Positions 33,825 through 42,076 of a stretch of DNA of 64,000 nucleotides are shown piece after piece. The notes under the pieces were generated by a model, which ran no database searches, was not told the DNA's origin, and saw nothing but the letters and a program-made list of their open reading frames with translations. Made by a program: the position numbers and the translations under genes. Source of the DNA: Paludibacteraceae bacterium (GTDB taxonomy: Bacteria > Bacteroidota > Bacteroidia > Bacteroidales > Paludibacteraceae); assembly GCA_017625155.1 (NCBI GenBank), contig JAGALP010000010.1, positions 62,001-126,000 on the forward strand, written 5' to 3'. Position 1 is the first letter of the stretch. Every line of letters starts with the position of its first letter.

Positions 33825-34748
33825 ATGAAACGTAAACAAGATACATCCTACCGCGTAGAAGAGGTGGCAGAACTCCTGCCTTTCCTGCTCACCAAGATGG
33901 GCGGTATGACCCGCACCAGCGTAAAGCAACTATTAGGACAACGCCGCGTAAAGGTCAACAACGCTATCCAAACGCGACACGATACACCCTTGCACAAAGG
34001 CGACCTCATCACTATCGAGTCGGGACGTGGCAATGTTGAACTCCGCCATCCTAAACTGCGTATCATCTACGAAGATGACGCGCTCATCGTGGTGGAGAAG
34101 AAGAACGGTCTGCTCACCGTGCCCGTCAATCAAAAGAGTAGCGAGACAACCGTCTTCTCTATCCTCAAAGAGTATGTCAAGAAGCAGTCCTATCGCAACA
34201 CCGTGCATGTAGTACACCGCCTCGACCGCGAGACCAGCGGTTTGTTGGTGTTTGCCAAGTCATCCGAACTGCAAGAGTATATGCGCACCTACTGGCGACA
34301 ACTAGTCACCAAACGCACATACGTGGCATTGGTAGAGGGCAAACTCGCTCAAAAAGAAGGCAAAATCACCTCTTGGCTCACCGAGAACCCACACACTGCA
34401 ATGGTGTCCTCCTCACCAGTGAACAACGGCGGACAGTTGGCTATCACCAACTACAAAGTGCTGCAAGAATTGGAGTCGGGAGTCGAGAGCCAAGAATCAG
34501 AAATCTCTCTCGTGGAACTGAACCTCGAAACAGGGCGCACCAACCAAATTCGCGTACATATGGCCGGCATGGGACATCCAGTTGTTGGGGATCGCAAGTA
34601 TGGAAATGGCAACGAATCTTCGCCCATAGATCGACTCTGCCTACATGCCCAGGTGCTGGAGTTCATCCACCCCATGACCGAAAAGAAAGTACGATTTGAA
34701 TCGGCTATACCTAAAGAATTTACACGTATTGTAAAAAATGTGAACTAA
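33825..34748 (+). CDS. RluA-family pseudouridine synthase
   Basis: 307 residues. An S4-like RNA-binding part (about 20-70, VKQLLGQRRVKVNN) is followed by the synthase domain, with the catalytic aspartate in HRLDRETSGLLVFAKS (about 130-146). It isomerises uridines in rRNA or tRNA; whether it is RluC, RluD or another type cannot be told. A heptamer array at 34473-34500 encodes LESGVESQESEIS in a surface-loop position where relatives usually have a short turn. Single-gene transcript, ending at the hairpin 34782-34817. Confidence 0.93.
   Translation: MKRKQDTSYRVEEVAELLPFLLTKMGGMTRTSVKQLLGQRRVKVNNAIQTRHDTPLHKGDLITIESGRGNVELRHPKLRIIYEDDALIVVEKKNGLLTVPVNQKSSETTVFSILKEYVKKQSYRNTVHVVHRLDRETSGLLVFAKSSELQEYMRTYWRQLVTKRTYVALVEGKLAQKEGKITSWLTENPHTAMVSSSPVNNGGQLAITNYKVLQELESGVESQESEISLVELNLETGRTNQIRVHMAGMGHPVVGDRKYGNGNESSPIDRLCLHAQVLEFIHPMTEKKVRFESAIPKEFTRIVKNVN
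34473..34500. repeat. 7-bp tandem repeat inside the RluA-type gene
   Basis: Units gagtcgg, gagtcga, gagccaa, gaatcag. The first two match the ileS array at 21960. Confidence 0.8.
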
Positions 34749-34781
34749 TTATATTGTGTCAATAAGCTATTATTACTACAA

Positions 34782-34817
34782 AGCAACCAGTTTCATCAGC
34801 CGATGAAACTGGTTGCT
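34782..34817. terminator. hairpin between the RluA-type gene and tRNA-Arg
   Basis: A perfect 16-bp stem (34782-34797 with 34802-34817) and a 4-nt loop, between the plus-strand synthase gene and the 3' end of the minus-strand tRNA. T-runs are poor on both sides. Probably a bidirectional terminator or processing signal. Confidence 0.75.
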
Positions 34818-34823
34818 ATAATG

Positions 34824-34897
34824 TGACCCCGCTGGGATTCAAACCCAGGACCTTCAGAACCGGAATCTGACGCTCTATTCAGCTAAGCTACGGAGCC
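34824..34897 (-). tRNA. tRNA-Arg (anticodon CCG)
   Basis: A 74-nt cloverleaf. The acceptor ggctccg pairs with cggggtc (two G-U pairs), the anticodon arm is tcaga-ttccggt-tctga, and the T arm is ctggg/cccag. CCA is not encoded. No promoter of its own is seen; it lies 29 bp after the Zn-peptidase gene and may be co-transcribed with it. Confidence 0.95.
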
Positions 34898-34926
34898 TTA
34901 GTCTAGCGACTGCTTTGAATTTGTTT

Positions 34927-35607
34927 TTAATCCCGCCGCCCAACAAGTAGTAATACGTAATATACCAATGTTCCCAGTGATGAAAGAGCAGCAACAACGT
35001 AGGTATATGCTGCACTTCTCAAAGCGGAAGATGCCATAGGCGTAGTCTCTCTATCCGTAATACTTGCTTGCTCAAGCCATGCAACAGCACGTGTGCTAGC
35101 ATTGATTTCTACAGGCAATGTAATGAACGCAAACAAGGTGGTAAATCCGTACAAAATAACTCCAGCTAATAGTAACTGTGGAAAAATCTCTAAAAGCAAG
35201 ATACCACCGAGTAATATCCAAGTTAGCCAACGAGAAGCAAAAGTTACGATAGGAACTAACGCAGTTCGTATAGCCAATGGACTATATGCATAAGCATGTT
35301 GAATTGCGTGTCCACATTCGTGGGCTGCAACTGCGGCGGCTGCAACGCTATTGGAGCTGTAAACACCTTCGGAGAGGTTGACGGTCTTGTTACGAGGATC
35401 GTAATGATCGGTTAGATGTCCCGATGTACAAGTTACAACTACATCAGTTATACCATTATCGCGCAACATTCTCTCTGCCACTTCTTTACCTGTAAGGGGT
35501 AGATACACTTGAGAATACTTTTTGAAGCGGTGGTTGAGCAATCCACTAACAGCCCAACTCAAAAGAGCAATCGTAATAAATAAAACAAAATACATAATAT
35601 CTGACAA
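34927..35607 (-). CDS. neutral zinc metallopeptidase, membrane-bound (YugP type)
   Basis: 226 residues. The zinc motif HECGH lies in AAAVAAHECGHAIQHAYAYSPLAIR (about 90-114). Hydrophobic segments are at the N-terminus, at about 125-170 and at the C-terminus. This is the Zn_peptidase_2 family pattern, whose substrates are not known. It starts one base after the Fur-family gene ends, so they are translationally linked. Confidence 0.9.
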   Translation of the reverse strand: MSDIMYFVLFITIALLSWAVSGLLNHRFKKYSQVYLPLTGKEVAERMLRDNGITDVVVTCTSGHLTDHYDPRNKTVNLSEGVYSSNSVAAAAVAAHECGHAIQHAYAYSPLAIRTALVPIVTFASRWLTWILLGGILLLEIFPQLLLAGVILYGFTTLFAFITLPVEINASTRAVAWLEQASITDRETTPMASSALRSAAYTYVVAALSSLGTLVYYVLLLVGRRD

Positions 35608-36072
35608 TTAAGGTTTTCGTTTTTGGCGTCTGCATACTTTGCAATGTCCATGTACGTATAATGTGAAATATTCTGGAACAAAATTGCTAAACTTTTTATC
35701 TGCTAGCATGCGAATGATGGTTGAATCTTTTATTTCGCTAACGCGTCCACAGCGTTGGCAAACAATTTTGATGGTTGAACTATGGGGTAAAATCAATTCG
35801 TATTGTCCCGCTCGCACACCAAATTCTTTGTCGAGACGGCGTAATACACCTGCTTTTTCTAACAAATTGAGATTATTATATATAGTCGCTCTACTAATAT
35901 TAATCTCTACCAATGCTTTGCGTAATTCTTCCACCGAAAAGGTTCGTAATTCACATGCGATTTGTAATATGGTCATACGCTCAGTAGTATGATGCAAATG
36001 GTGAGCATCCAAATATGCACACATTGTATCATATGCTTTGCGAAATATATCATTATTTCTAGTCACAATCAA
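35608..36072 (-). CDS. Fur-family transcriptional regulator
   Basis: 154 residues. A winged helix (about 25-90; MTILQIACELRTFSVEELRKAL, ISRATIYNNLNLLEKAGVLRRL) precedes a dimerisation domain with two cysteine pairs, CQRCG and CKVC, for the structural zinc. A second histidine-rich stretch, LDAHHLHHTTE, is near the N-terminus. Fur, Zur or PerR type cannot be decided. It overlaps the GNAT gene upstream by four bases. Confidence 0.92.
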   Translation of the reverse strand: MIVTRNNDIFRKAYDTMCAYLDAHHLHHTTERMTILQIACELRTFSVEELRKALVEINISRATIYNNLNLLEKAGVLRRLDKEFGVRAGQYELILPHSSTIKIVCQRCGRVSEIKDSTIIRMLADKKFSNFVPEYFTLYVHGHCKVCRRQKRKP

Positions 36073-37199
36073 ATGGCTTTGATATACGCTCTGCGACGTT
36101 TGTGGTACTTATGTGGGAATACTTCCCAATGATTGAGATTCTTAAAATTGGTTTCCATAATTGCCGTTGTCTCAATGCAACGGATATTATATTTCACGAA
36201 ATACGGATGCTGATCAGCAATAATCACAGCATTAAGACCACGATCTTGATAATCAGGACGCACTGCAATAATAAGAAAATCGAAGGTGTCGTAGTGATCT
36301 GAATGTAAGGCTTTGAGCATGCGATACCAACCAAATGGGAATAACTTGCCTTTGCACTTACGCAATGCTTTAGAGATGTCAGGCATACCGACACCAACGC
36401 CCACAACCTCATCTTTTTCATTGACTACTACCGTGACAAAATCAAAGTTGAGCAATGGGAAATACATGTCGCAATAGTGACGTTTTTGTCTGTCGGTAAG
36501 TGGCTGAAAGTTATAGAGTTTCTGGTAGGCTTGATCAATTACATCCATATACGATGTACCATATTTCTGCACCAATTCTTTACAATTTTTCACTTTATCT
36601 ACTCGTACATGACTACGCTCTTGTACGATTTTAGCCATACGACCAAAACGCTCGGGCAACTCTTGGGGTGGATAGATTTGCATCTCTATCCAATCATTCT
36701 CCTTTAGCAATCCATATGCTTCCATGTGTTGCACATAGTAGGGGTAGTTGTACAATGAAGCCATTGGAACAAGATAATCAAACCCTTCTACAATCAAGCC
36801 TTGATGATCAAAATCAGTAAAACCTACAGGACCATTCAAGCCATCCATTCCTTTGCTCTTTCCCCATTCCGCCACAGCATCAAGCAATGCCTTGCTAACA
36901 GCTAAATCATCAATAAAATCCATCCAACCAAATCGTACATGCTTTACGCCCCATTTACGATTGGCTTCGTGGTTGATGATTCCTGCTATTCGTCCGACCG
37001 CTTTACCATCTTTATATGCCATATAGAGTACATGCTCACACACATCAAAAGCAGGATTCTTTTTCGTGTTGAAAGTAGCCATTTCGTCCAAAATCAAAGA
37101 TGGACAAAAATTTTCACAATTACTGTAAAATTCATTTCCGAATTTCACAAAACGGAGCAAGTCTATTCGATTGGCGATTTTTTTGATTTCTACACTCAT
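36069..37199 (-). CDS. GNAT-like N-acetyltransferase family protein
   Basis: 376 residues from the ATG at 37199 (MSVEIKKIANRIDLLRFV); the frame is open further upstream, but the promoter at 37228-37259 lies inside that extension. The N-terminal half has FNTKKNPAFDVCEHVLYMAYKDGKAVGRIAGIIN, a GNAT-type strand pattern, then GLNGPVGFTDFDHQGLIVEGFD. The C-terminal half has FDFLIIAVRPDYQDRGLNAVII, the acetyl-CoA-binding pattern. The family is widespread in Bacteroidetes; the substrate is unknown. First gene of an operon with fur and the Zn-peptidase. Confidence 0.75.
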   Translation of the reverse strand: MSVEIKKIANRIDLLRFVKFGNEFYSNCENFCPSLILDEMATFNTKKNPAFDVCEHVLYMAYKDGKAVGRIAGIINHEANRKWGVKHVRFGWMDFIDDLAVSKALLDAVAEWGKSKGMDGLNGPVGFTDFDHQGLIVEGFDYLVPMASLYNYPYYVQHMEAYGLLKENDWIEMQIYPPQELPERFGRMAKIVQERSHVRVDKVKNCKELVQKYGTSYMDVIDQAYQKLYNFQPLTDRQKRHYCDMYFPLLNFDFVTVVVNEKDEVVGVGVGMPDISKALRKCKGKLFPFGWYRMLKALHSDHYDTFDFLIIAVRPDYQDRGLNAVIIADQHPYFVKYNIRCIETTAIMETNFKNLNHWEVFPHKYHKRRRAYIKAI

Positions 37200-37227
37200 A
37201 TTCTTTAAAAAAACACAAATTTGGGTA

Positions 37228-37259
37228 CAAAAGTACAAATAATTTTCAAAAATACCAAA
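37228..37259 (-). promoter_or_regulatory. promoter of the GNAT-fur-peptidase operon
   Basis: Minus-strand TTTG (37256-37259), 20 bp, TACTTTTG (37228-37235). It decides the start codon at 37199. Confidence 0.8.
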
Positions 37260-37277
37260 AATGTCGGGATTTTTTTG

Positions 37278-37285
37278 TAATTTTG
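37278..37285 (+). promoter_or_regulatory. -7 box before the LOG gene
   Basis: TAATTTTG on the plus strand, 49 bp before the ATG at 37334. No good -33 TTTG at the usual distance. Confidence 0.5.
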
Positions 37286-37333
37286 CAGCCGATTTCGTAC
37301 ATAGTGATGTTAATTTCTTAAAATAGTGATAAT

Positions 37334-37918
37334 ATGCAACTCCATTCAGTAGCAATTTATTGTGCTAGTTCCAATAAAATTCGACCATCTTACATAGATG
37401 CAGCAGAGCGTCTAGGAGCGGAATTTGCTAAACATGGTCTCCGTCTTATCTATGGGGATGGTGGTATTGGATTGATGGCAGCTGCAGCACGCGGTGCGTT
37501 GAGTGAAGGTGGTGAGGTCATCGGAGTGATTCCTCAGTTTATGGTGGATCAAGGATGGAATAATCCTAATAGTACACAAACAATTATTACCCAAACAATG
37601 CACGAACGAAAAGCAACTATTTGTGATATGGCAGATGCTATGGTGGCTTTGCCAGGAGGAATTGGCACTTTCGAAGAGTTGTTGGAGTGCCTAACTTGGA
37701 AGCAGTTGGGATTGCACAATTGCCCTGTGGTAATACTTAATACAGATGGGTACTACGATCGTTTACTCAGTTGTATTGAGTATATGATTGAGGAACAAAT
37801 GATGCGACCAATACATAGAGATATGTTTACAGTTGTATCTCAACCAGAGGATGTTATTCAAGCGATTCTATCTAGTCCAAAATGGGATCCTAATACACGA
37901 CGTTTAGCTGCAATATAA
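37334..37918 (+). CDS. LOG-family phosphoribohydrolase
   Basis: 194 residues. ALPGGIGTFEELLECLTWKQLG contains the PGGxGTxxE motif and the upstream arginine region (MHERKATICDMADA) is present. The family hydrolyses nucleoside 5'-monophosphates (cytokinin-type or purine) to base and ribose phosphate. A second member is at 52170-52709. First gene of a run through trmD and the phosphatase. Confidence 0.93.
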   Translation: MQLHSVAIYCASSNKIRPSYIDAAERLGAEFAKHGLRLIYGDGGIGLMAAAARGALSEGGEVIGVIPQFMVDQGWNNPNSTQTIITQTMHERKATICDMADAMVALPGGIGTFEELLECLTWKQLGLHNCPVVILNTDGYYDRLLSCIEYMIEEQMMRPIHRDMFTVVSQPEDVIQAILSSPKWDPNTRRLAAI

Positions 37919-37926
37919 TTGATAGA

Positions 37927-38571
37927 TTGAATAGTATAGCGCACATATCATCTCCTTCTTCAGAATCTTGGGTATACTGGATTCTATTGTTGTTTTTTAT
38001 ATTGGTTGTGGTCAATCAATATGTACGTGACAGCGTAATTGTTGCTGTGCGCAGTTCGTTTAGTCATTCAGAGCGTATTTATGGTGCCCAATCTCAACAT
38101 ATAATGACGCATATCACCTCTTGGGTATTTCGTATCGGAATTTCAGCTTTGCTTATCTATTTCTTACTAGCAACATCGTGCGGTTTTCAATTTCTGACTT
38201 ATGTCAAAGTTTTTGGTGTTATAACGTTGGTGGCTATTTTGCGTCAGTTGCTTGTTGTTGTTGTTGGATGGGTATTCCTTTCTCCTAACCAATTTGCCAA
38301 TGGAATGAGCCAAATCGATCCTATCCGCAATTTGTGTTGCGTGCTATTATTGCCAATCGTACTCTTGCTTATTCATCTTCATAATCCCATTATCTCTTTT
38401 ATTTTGTTAGGGATTGTGCTTTTAGGATTTACAGTATTTGTTATTGCCAAAGCATTATTGTTGTACTATAAAGGTTTGTTATCAATATTCTATATTCTAT
38501 TATATTTTACATGTCTTGAAGTCATTCCTGTAATGGGAATGTTGTTATGGACTCAACATATATTACAATGA
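37927..38571 (+). CDS. DUF4271 membrane protein
   Basis: 214 residues if the TTG at 37927 is the start; no early in-frame ATG exists. Five to six hydrophobic segments. The C-terminal YYKGLLSIFYILLYFTCLEVIPVMG and the position directly before hemD are typical of DUF4271 in Bacteroidales. Role unknown. Its stop overlaps the hemD start (ATGA). Confidence 0.8.
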   Translation: MNSIAHISSPSSESWVYWILLLFFILVVVNQYVRDSVIVAVRSSFSHSERIYGAQSQHIMTHITSWVFRIGISALLIYFLLATSCGFQFLTYVKVFGVITLVAILRQLLVVVVGWVFLSPNQFANGMSQIDPIRNLCCVLLLPIVLLLIHLHNPIISFILLGIVLLGFTVFVIAKALLLYYKGLLSIFYILLYFTCLEVIPVMGMLLWTQHILQ

Positions 38572-39320
38572 AGAAAGTACAAAAGATTTTAATTTCTCAG
38601 CCTCGTCCACAGTTGGACCGTAATCCATATTCTGATATGGCAAATTCTTATGGTGTGCAATGCGATTTTCATCAATTGATTAAAGTCGAAGGAATAGGCG
38701 TAAGAGAGTTTCGCGACCAACACATTTATTTAGAAGATTATACTGCGGTAATTGTTAATTCTCGTCTTGGAATTGATCATTATTTCAGAATGGCAGAAGA
38801 GATGCGTTTTTCCGTCCCCGAAACAATGCATTATTATTGCATTTCAGAGGCGGTAGGTAATTATTTGCAAAAGTATATTCAATATCGTAAACGTAAGGTT
38901 TTTGCAGCAGAAAATAATCGTTTTGAAGATTTATTGCCTGCTATGCATCGTCGTCCACATGAGAAATACTTGATGGTAATGTCTGATGTGCACAACGAGC
39001 AGACCTTAAATATGTTCGCCGAGAACAATATCGTGGTTAAACCTGCTATCATGTATCGCACTGTAGCTACTGAATGGCCAAAAGATAAACCTTTTGACTA
39101 TGATATGATTGTGCTCTTCACTCCATCAGGTGTTGCTGCTTTGAAGAAAAATTTTCCGAATTGGGAACAAGGAGATACTGTCATTGCTGCTTTTGGCGCA
39201 AATACTGTGGCTGCGTTAGAAACCGCTGGTTTTCACGTGGCTATCAAGGCTCCAACATCAAAATATGCAAGTATTACAACCGCAATCAAAGATTTTTTGG
39301 ACGCGCAAAATGAAGATTAA
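38568..39320 (+). CDS. hemD: uroporphyrinogen-III synthase family protein
   Basis: 250 residues from the ATG at 38568, which overlaps the DUF4271 stop. KKVQKILISQPRP, DYTAVIVNSRLGIDHYF, DMIVLFTPSGVAALKKNFP and IAAFGANTVAALETAGFHVAIKAPTSKYASI follow the HemD fold, in which two Rossmann-like domains close hydroxymethylbilane into uroporphyrinogen III. No other haem gene is near, which is common for this Bacteroidales locus. That leaves some doubt whether it acts in tetrapyrrole synthesis here. Confidence 0.85.
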   Translation: MKKVQKILISQPRPQLDRNPYSDMANSYGVQCDFHQLIKVEGIGVREFRDQHIYLEDYTAVIVNSRLGIDHYFRMAEEMRFSVPETMHYYCISEAVGNYLQKYIQYRKRKVFAAENNRFEDLLPAMHRRPHEKYLMVMSDVHNEQTLNMFAENNIVVKPAIMYRTVATEWPKDKPFDYDMIVLFTPSGVAALKKNFPNWEQGDTVIAAFGANTVAALETAGFHVAIKAPTSKYASITTAIKDFLDAQNED

Positions 39321-39329
39321 TTTTTCCGC

Positions 39330-39692
39330 ATGAGGACTATATTTCCTAAATCAGAAAAGTTGTGTACACACATTGCTATTGACCAACTGTATAAAGAGGG
39401 TAAACGATTTGTAGTTTGGCCAATGCGTGTTACTTGTTTGCCTATAGCCGATATGCCTACACAAGTATTGATTTGGGCACCAAAATCTTTATTCAAGCAT
39501 GCTGTAGATCGTAATCATTTGCGTCGATTAATGCGCGAAGCATATCGTCTCAATAAGCATATTTTAGAAATGTCAGGTAAGCATTATCAGTTGGCATTCA
39601 ACTATATTGACAAGCAAAAGCAGGACTTTCATATGATTGAGAAATCCATGAAGAAAGCCTTGCAACGATTAGCTATAGCACCTGAGGAATGA
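39330..39692 (+). CDS. rnpA: ribonuclease P protein component
   Basis: 120 residues. [23 protein letters not shown] is the RNR motif of RnpA. The protein joins the RNase P RNA (not in this window) to mature tRNA 5' ends. The yidD start overlaps its stop by four bases. Confidence 0.94.
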   Translation: MRTIFPKSEKLCTHIAIDQLYKEGKRFVVWPMRVTCLPIADMPTQVLIWAPKSLFKHAVDRNHLRRLMREAYRLNKHILEMSGKHYQLAFNYIDKQKQDFHMIEKSMKKALQRLAIAPEE

Positions 39693-39910
39693 GAAAAATA
39701 TTACGTCATATTTTTTTGCTACCAGTCTATTTTTATAGGTATTGTATCTCTCCGCTTACTCCGCCAAGTTGTCGTTTCACTCCCACTTGTAGTCAATATA
39801 TGGTTGAAGCGGTGATGAAATATGGTATATTCAAAGGCGGATGGTTAGGATTAAAACGCATTGCACGTTGCCATCCTTGGGGTGGGAGTGGCTACGATCC
39901 AGTTCCATAA
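39689..39910 (+). CDS. yidD: membrane protein insertion efficiency factor
   Basis: 73 residues. [26 protein letters not shown] and [24 protein letters not shown] are diagnostic, with the conserved cysteines kept. It aids YidC-dependent membrane insertion. The order rnpA-yidD is conserved, but rpmH and yidC are not here. Confidence 0.95.
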   Translation: MRKILRHIFLLPVYFYRYCISPLTPPSCRFTPTCSQYMVEAVMKYGIFKGGWLGLKRIARCHPWGGSGYDPVP

Positions 39911-39929
39911 ACTCTAAACACAAAATACG
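39909..39929. repeat. 7-bp repeat forming the yidD-trmD spacer
   Basis: Units aaactct, aaacaca, aaatacg fill the 22-bp gap. The first equals the unit at 52151 and 52165. Confidence 0.55.
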
Positions 39930-39932
39930 AAT

Positions 39933-40610
39933 ATGCGTATTGATATATTAACAGCTTGTCCTGAATTATTAGAATCGCCTCTCAATCATTCTATTGTTCA
40001 GCGCGCCAAGGATAAAGGCCTTGTAGAGATATATGTGCATAATCTTCGCGATTTTACTTTAGACAAACATCGCAAGATTGATGATTATGCATTTGGTTTT
40101 GGAGCAGGAATGGTTTTGCAAATCGAGCCCATTGATCGTGCAATTACCTACCTTACTAGCCAACGCGATTATGATGAAATAATTTTCACAGCACCTGATG
40201 GCGAACGGTTTACGCAAAAAGAGGCTAATACCTTGTCCTTAAAGGAAAATATCATTATTCTTTGTGGACACTACAAAGGCGTTGACCAGCGCGTGCGCGA
40301 GCACCTCATCACTAAGGAATATACGATTGGTGATTTCGTTCTTACAGGCGGTGAGATGCCAGCAGCAATCATGACGGACGCTATTGTTCGCCTGCTGCCA
40401 GGAGCTATGGGTGATGAAACGAGTGCATTGAGTGATAGTTTCCAAGATGGATTGCTTGAACCGGGCGTTTATACTCGTCCTGCAGAATACAAAGGTTGGA
40501 AAGTGCCAGATATATTGCTCTCTGGACATCAAGCCAAGATTGAGGAATGGCTCTATGATGAGAGTTTGCGCCATACACGCGAACGGAGACCTGACTTGTT
40601 GGATGAATAA
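39933..40610 (+). CDS. trmD: tRNA (guanine-N1-)-methyltransferase
   Basis: 225 residues. [59 protein letters not shown] and [18 protein letters not shown], the SAM-binding trefoil knot, are all present. It makes m1G37 in tRNAs and prevents frameshifting. In many bacteria trmD sits beside rpsP; here rpsP is 15 kb away. Confidence 0.97.
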   Translation: MRIDILTACPELLESPLNHSIVQRAKDKGLVEIYVHNLRDFTLDKHRKIDDYAFGFGAGMVLQIEPIDRAITYLTSQRDYDEIIFTAPDGERFTQKEANTLSLKENIIILCGHYKGVDQRVREHLITKEYTIGDFVLTGGEMPAAIMTDAIVRLLPGAMGDETSALSDSFQDGLLEPGVYTRPAEYKGWKVPDILLSGHQAKIEEWLYDESLRHTRERRPDLLDE

Positions 40611-40628
40611 TTTATAAACAAGAATACC

Positions 40629-42017
40629 ATGAAACGATTATCTTTTCTGCTCATTTTTAGTCTGCTCACATTGCTATCTTTTTCGCAGGCTAAGTATATA
40701 TTCTATTTCATTGGCGATGGAATGGGGCCTAACCAAGTACTCGCTGCTGAAATGTATCAAGCAGCAGTTGATGGAGTAAATGGTTGTACACCATTATGTA
40801 TGACCCAGTTCCCTTATTCAGGACAAGCTACCACTTTCTCTGCTTCTGATGGTATCACCGATTCTGCTGCTGCTGGCACCTGTCTTGCATCGGGTAAGAA
40901 AACCAATAACGGAATGATTGGACAAACACCAGATGGAACCCCTGCATATAGTGTCGCTTCTGATTTGAAAAAGCAAGGGTGGGGTATTGGTATTATGTCC
41001 ACAGTACCCATTGATCATGCTACTCCTGCTTCGCATTATGCTCATGCAGAGAAGCGTAGCAACTATTACCTAATTGGTACGCAGCTTGCAGAATCAAACT
41101 TCGATTTCTATGCAGGTGGAGGGTTTCAGCGTCCAATAAGCAAGGATGATGCATCAGCTCCCAATCTATACGACTTGTGTAAAGCAAATGGCTATACTCT
41201 CGTGGGTAGTTATGATGAGGCAAAAAAGCAACTTAATGCATCTAAAATGATTCTTGTCCCACAAAAAGACCTAGACAATCCTTCCAAAGGAGCAGGTGCT
41301 TTGCCTTATGCTATAGATCAACAAGACTCGGACCTTTCACTCGCAAAAATAGTAGATGTAGCAATTCAATACCTCTCCAAACACGATCAATTTTTTATGA
41401 TGGCAGAGGGCGGAAAGATTGATTATGCAGGTCATGGCAACGATGGTGCTACCAATATCCATGAAGTACTTGACTTTGACAAAGCGATACAAGTGGCATA
41501 TCAATTTTATCTACAGCATCCAGACGAAACGTTAATTGTAGTTACAGCAGACCATGAAACTGGCGGATTGTCCTTAGGTAATGGACATTCCTTCCATTTG
41601 GAGCGATTGAGTAGCCAACAATGCTCATCCGATATCCTTTCTGATCGCCTTTCAGCCTTGCATAAGCAACAAGGCAACCATCTCACATGGGAGGAGGTTA
41701 AGACATTATTGTCTGAAACAACGGGCTTATATACTGCAGTACAATTGAAACCAGAAGAAGATATTGAATTGCAAACAGCTTTTCAAAATATGATGCGCCA
41801 GCAAGAGTCGGTCAAGACGCTTTACAAGGATATTAATGCATTAGCGGCTAAAGCATTAGCGCTACTCAATCATAAAGCGGGATTAGGATGGACTACTCGA
41901 GGACACTCTGCTGCTACGGTACCCATTTTTGCAATTGGCGTTGGTGCTGAATATTTTACGGGCTGGCATGATAATAGCGAGATTGCTCCATTGATTTATC
42001 AAGCTACCATTCGTTAA
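40629..42017 (+). CDS. secreted alkaline phosphatase
   Basis: 462 residues with a signal peptide (about 1-19, ending SFSQA). FYFIGDGMGPNQ holds a metal-binding aspartate, and TDSAAAGTCLASG the nucleophile serine (DSAAAGT, about residue 78). HATPASHYAHA, AEGGKIDYAGHGND and VVTADHETGG hold the other metal ligands. A periplasmic or surface phosphomonoesterase. It begins 18 bp after trmD and probably ends the operon. No Pho box-like signal was recognised. Confidence 0.95.
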   Translation: MKRLSFLLIFSLLTLLSFSQAKYIFYFIGDGMGPNQVLAAEMYQAAVDGVNGCTPLCMTQFPYSGQATTFSASDGITDSAAAGTCLASGKKTNNGMIGQTPDGTPAYSVASDLKKQGWGIGIMSTVPIDHATPASHYAHAEKRSNYYLIGTQLAESNFDFYAGGGFQRPISKDDASAPNLYDLCKANGYTLVGSYDEAKKQLNASKMILVPQKDLDNPSKGAGALPYAIDQQDSDLSLAKIVDVAIQYLSKHDQFFMMAEGGKIDYAGHGNDGATNIHEVLDFDKAIQVAYQFYLQHPDETLIVVTADHETGGLSLGNGHSFHLERLSSQQCSSDILSDRLSALHKQQGNHLTWEEVKTLLSETTGLYTAVQLKPEEDIELQTAFQNMMRQQESVKTLYKDINALAAKALALLNHKAGLGWTTRGHSAATVPIFAIGVGAEYFTGWHDNSEIAPLIYQATIR

Positions 42018-42046
42018 TTACAAATGCAATAAAAGATTACTAGATT

Positions 42047-42060
42047 GGCACAGATTTTGC
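42047..42060 (+). promoter_or_regulatory. sigma-54 type -24/-12 promoter
   Basis: TTGGCAC, 5 bp, TTGC: GG at 42047-42048, exactly 10 bp, GC at 42059-42060. The predicted transcript start (about 42071) is only a few bases before the ATG at 42077. Confidence 0.6.
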
Positions 42061-42076
42061 GTTGCATATTTCGGCT

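Noticed and set aside
40875..40888. Another GG-N10-GC sigma-54-like match (ctggcacctgtcttgc).
   Set aside because: It encodes the conserved AAAGTCLAS segment of alkaline phosphatase and no gene start follows.
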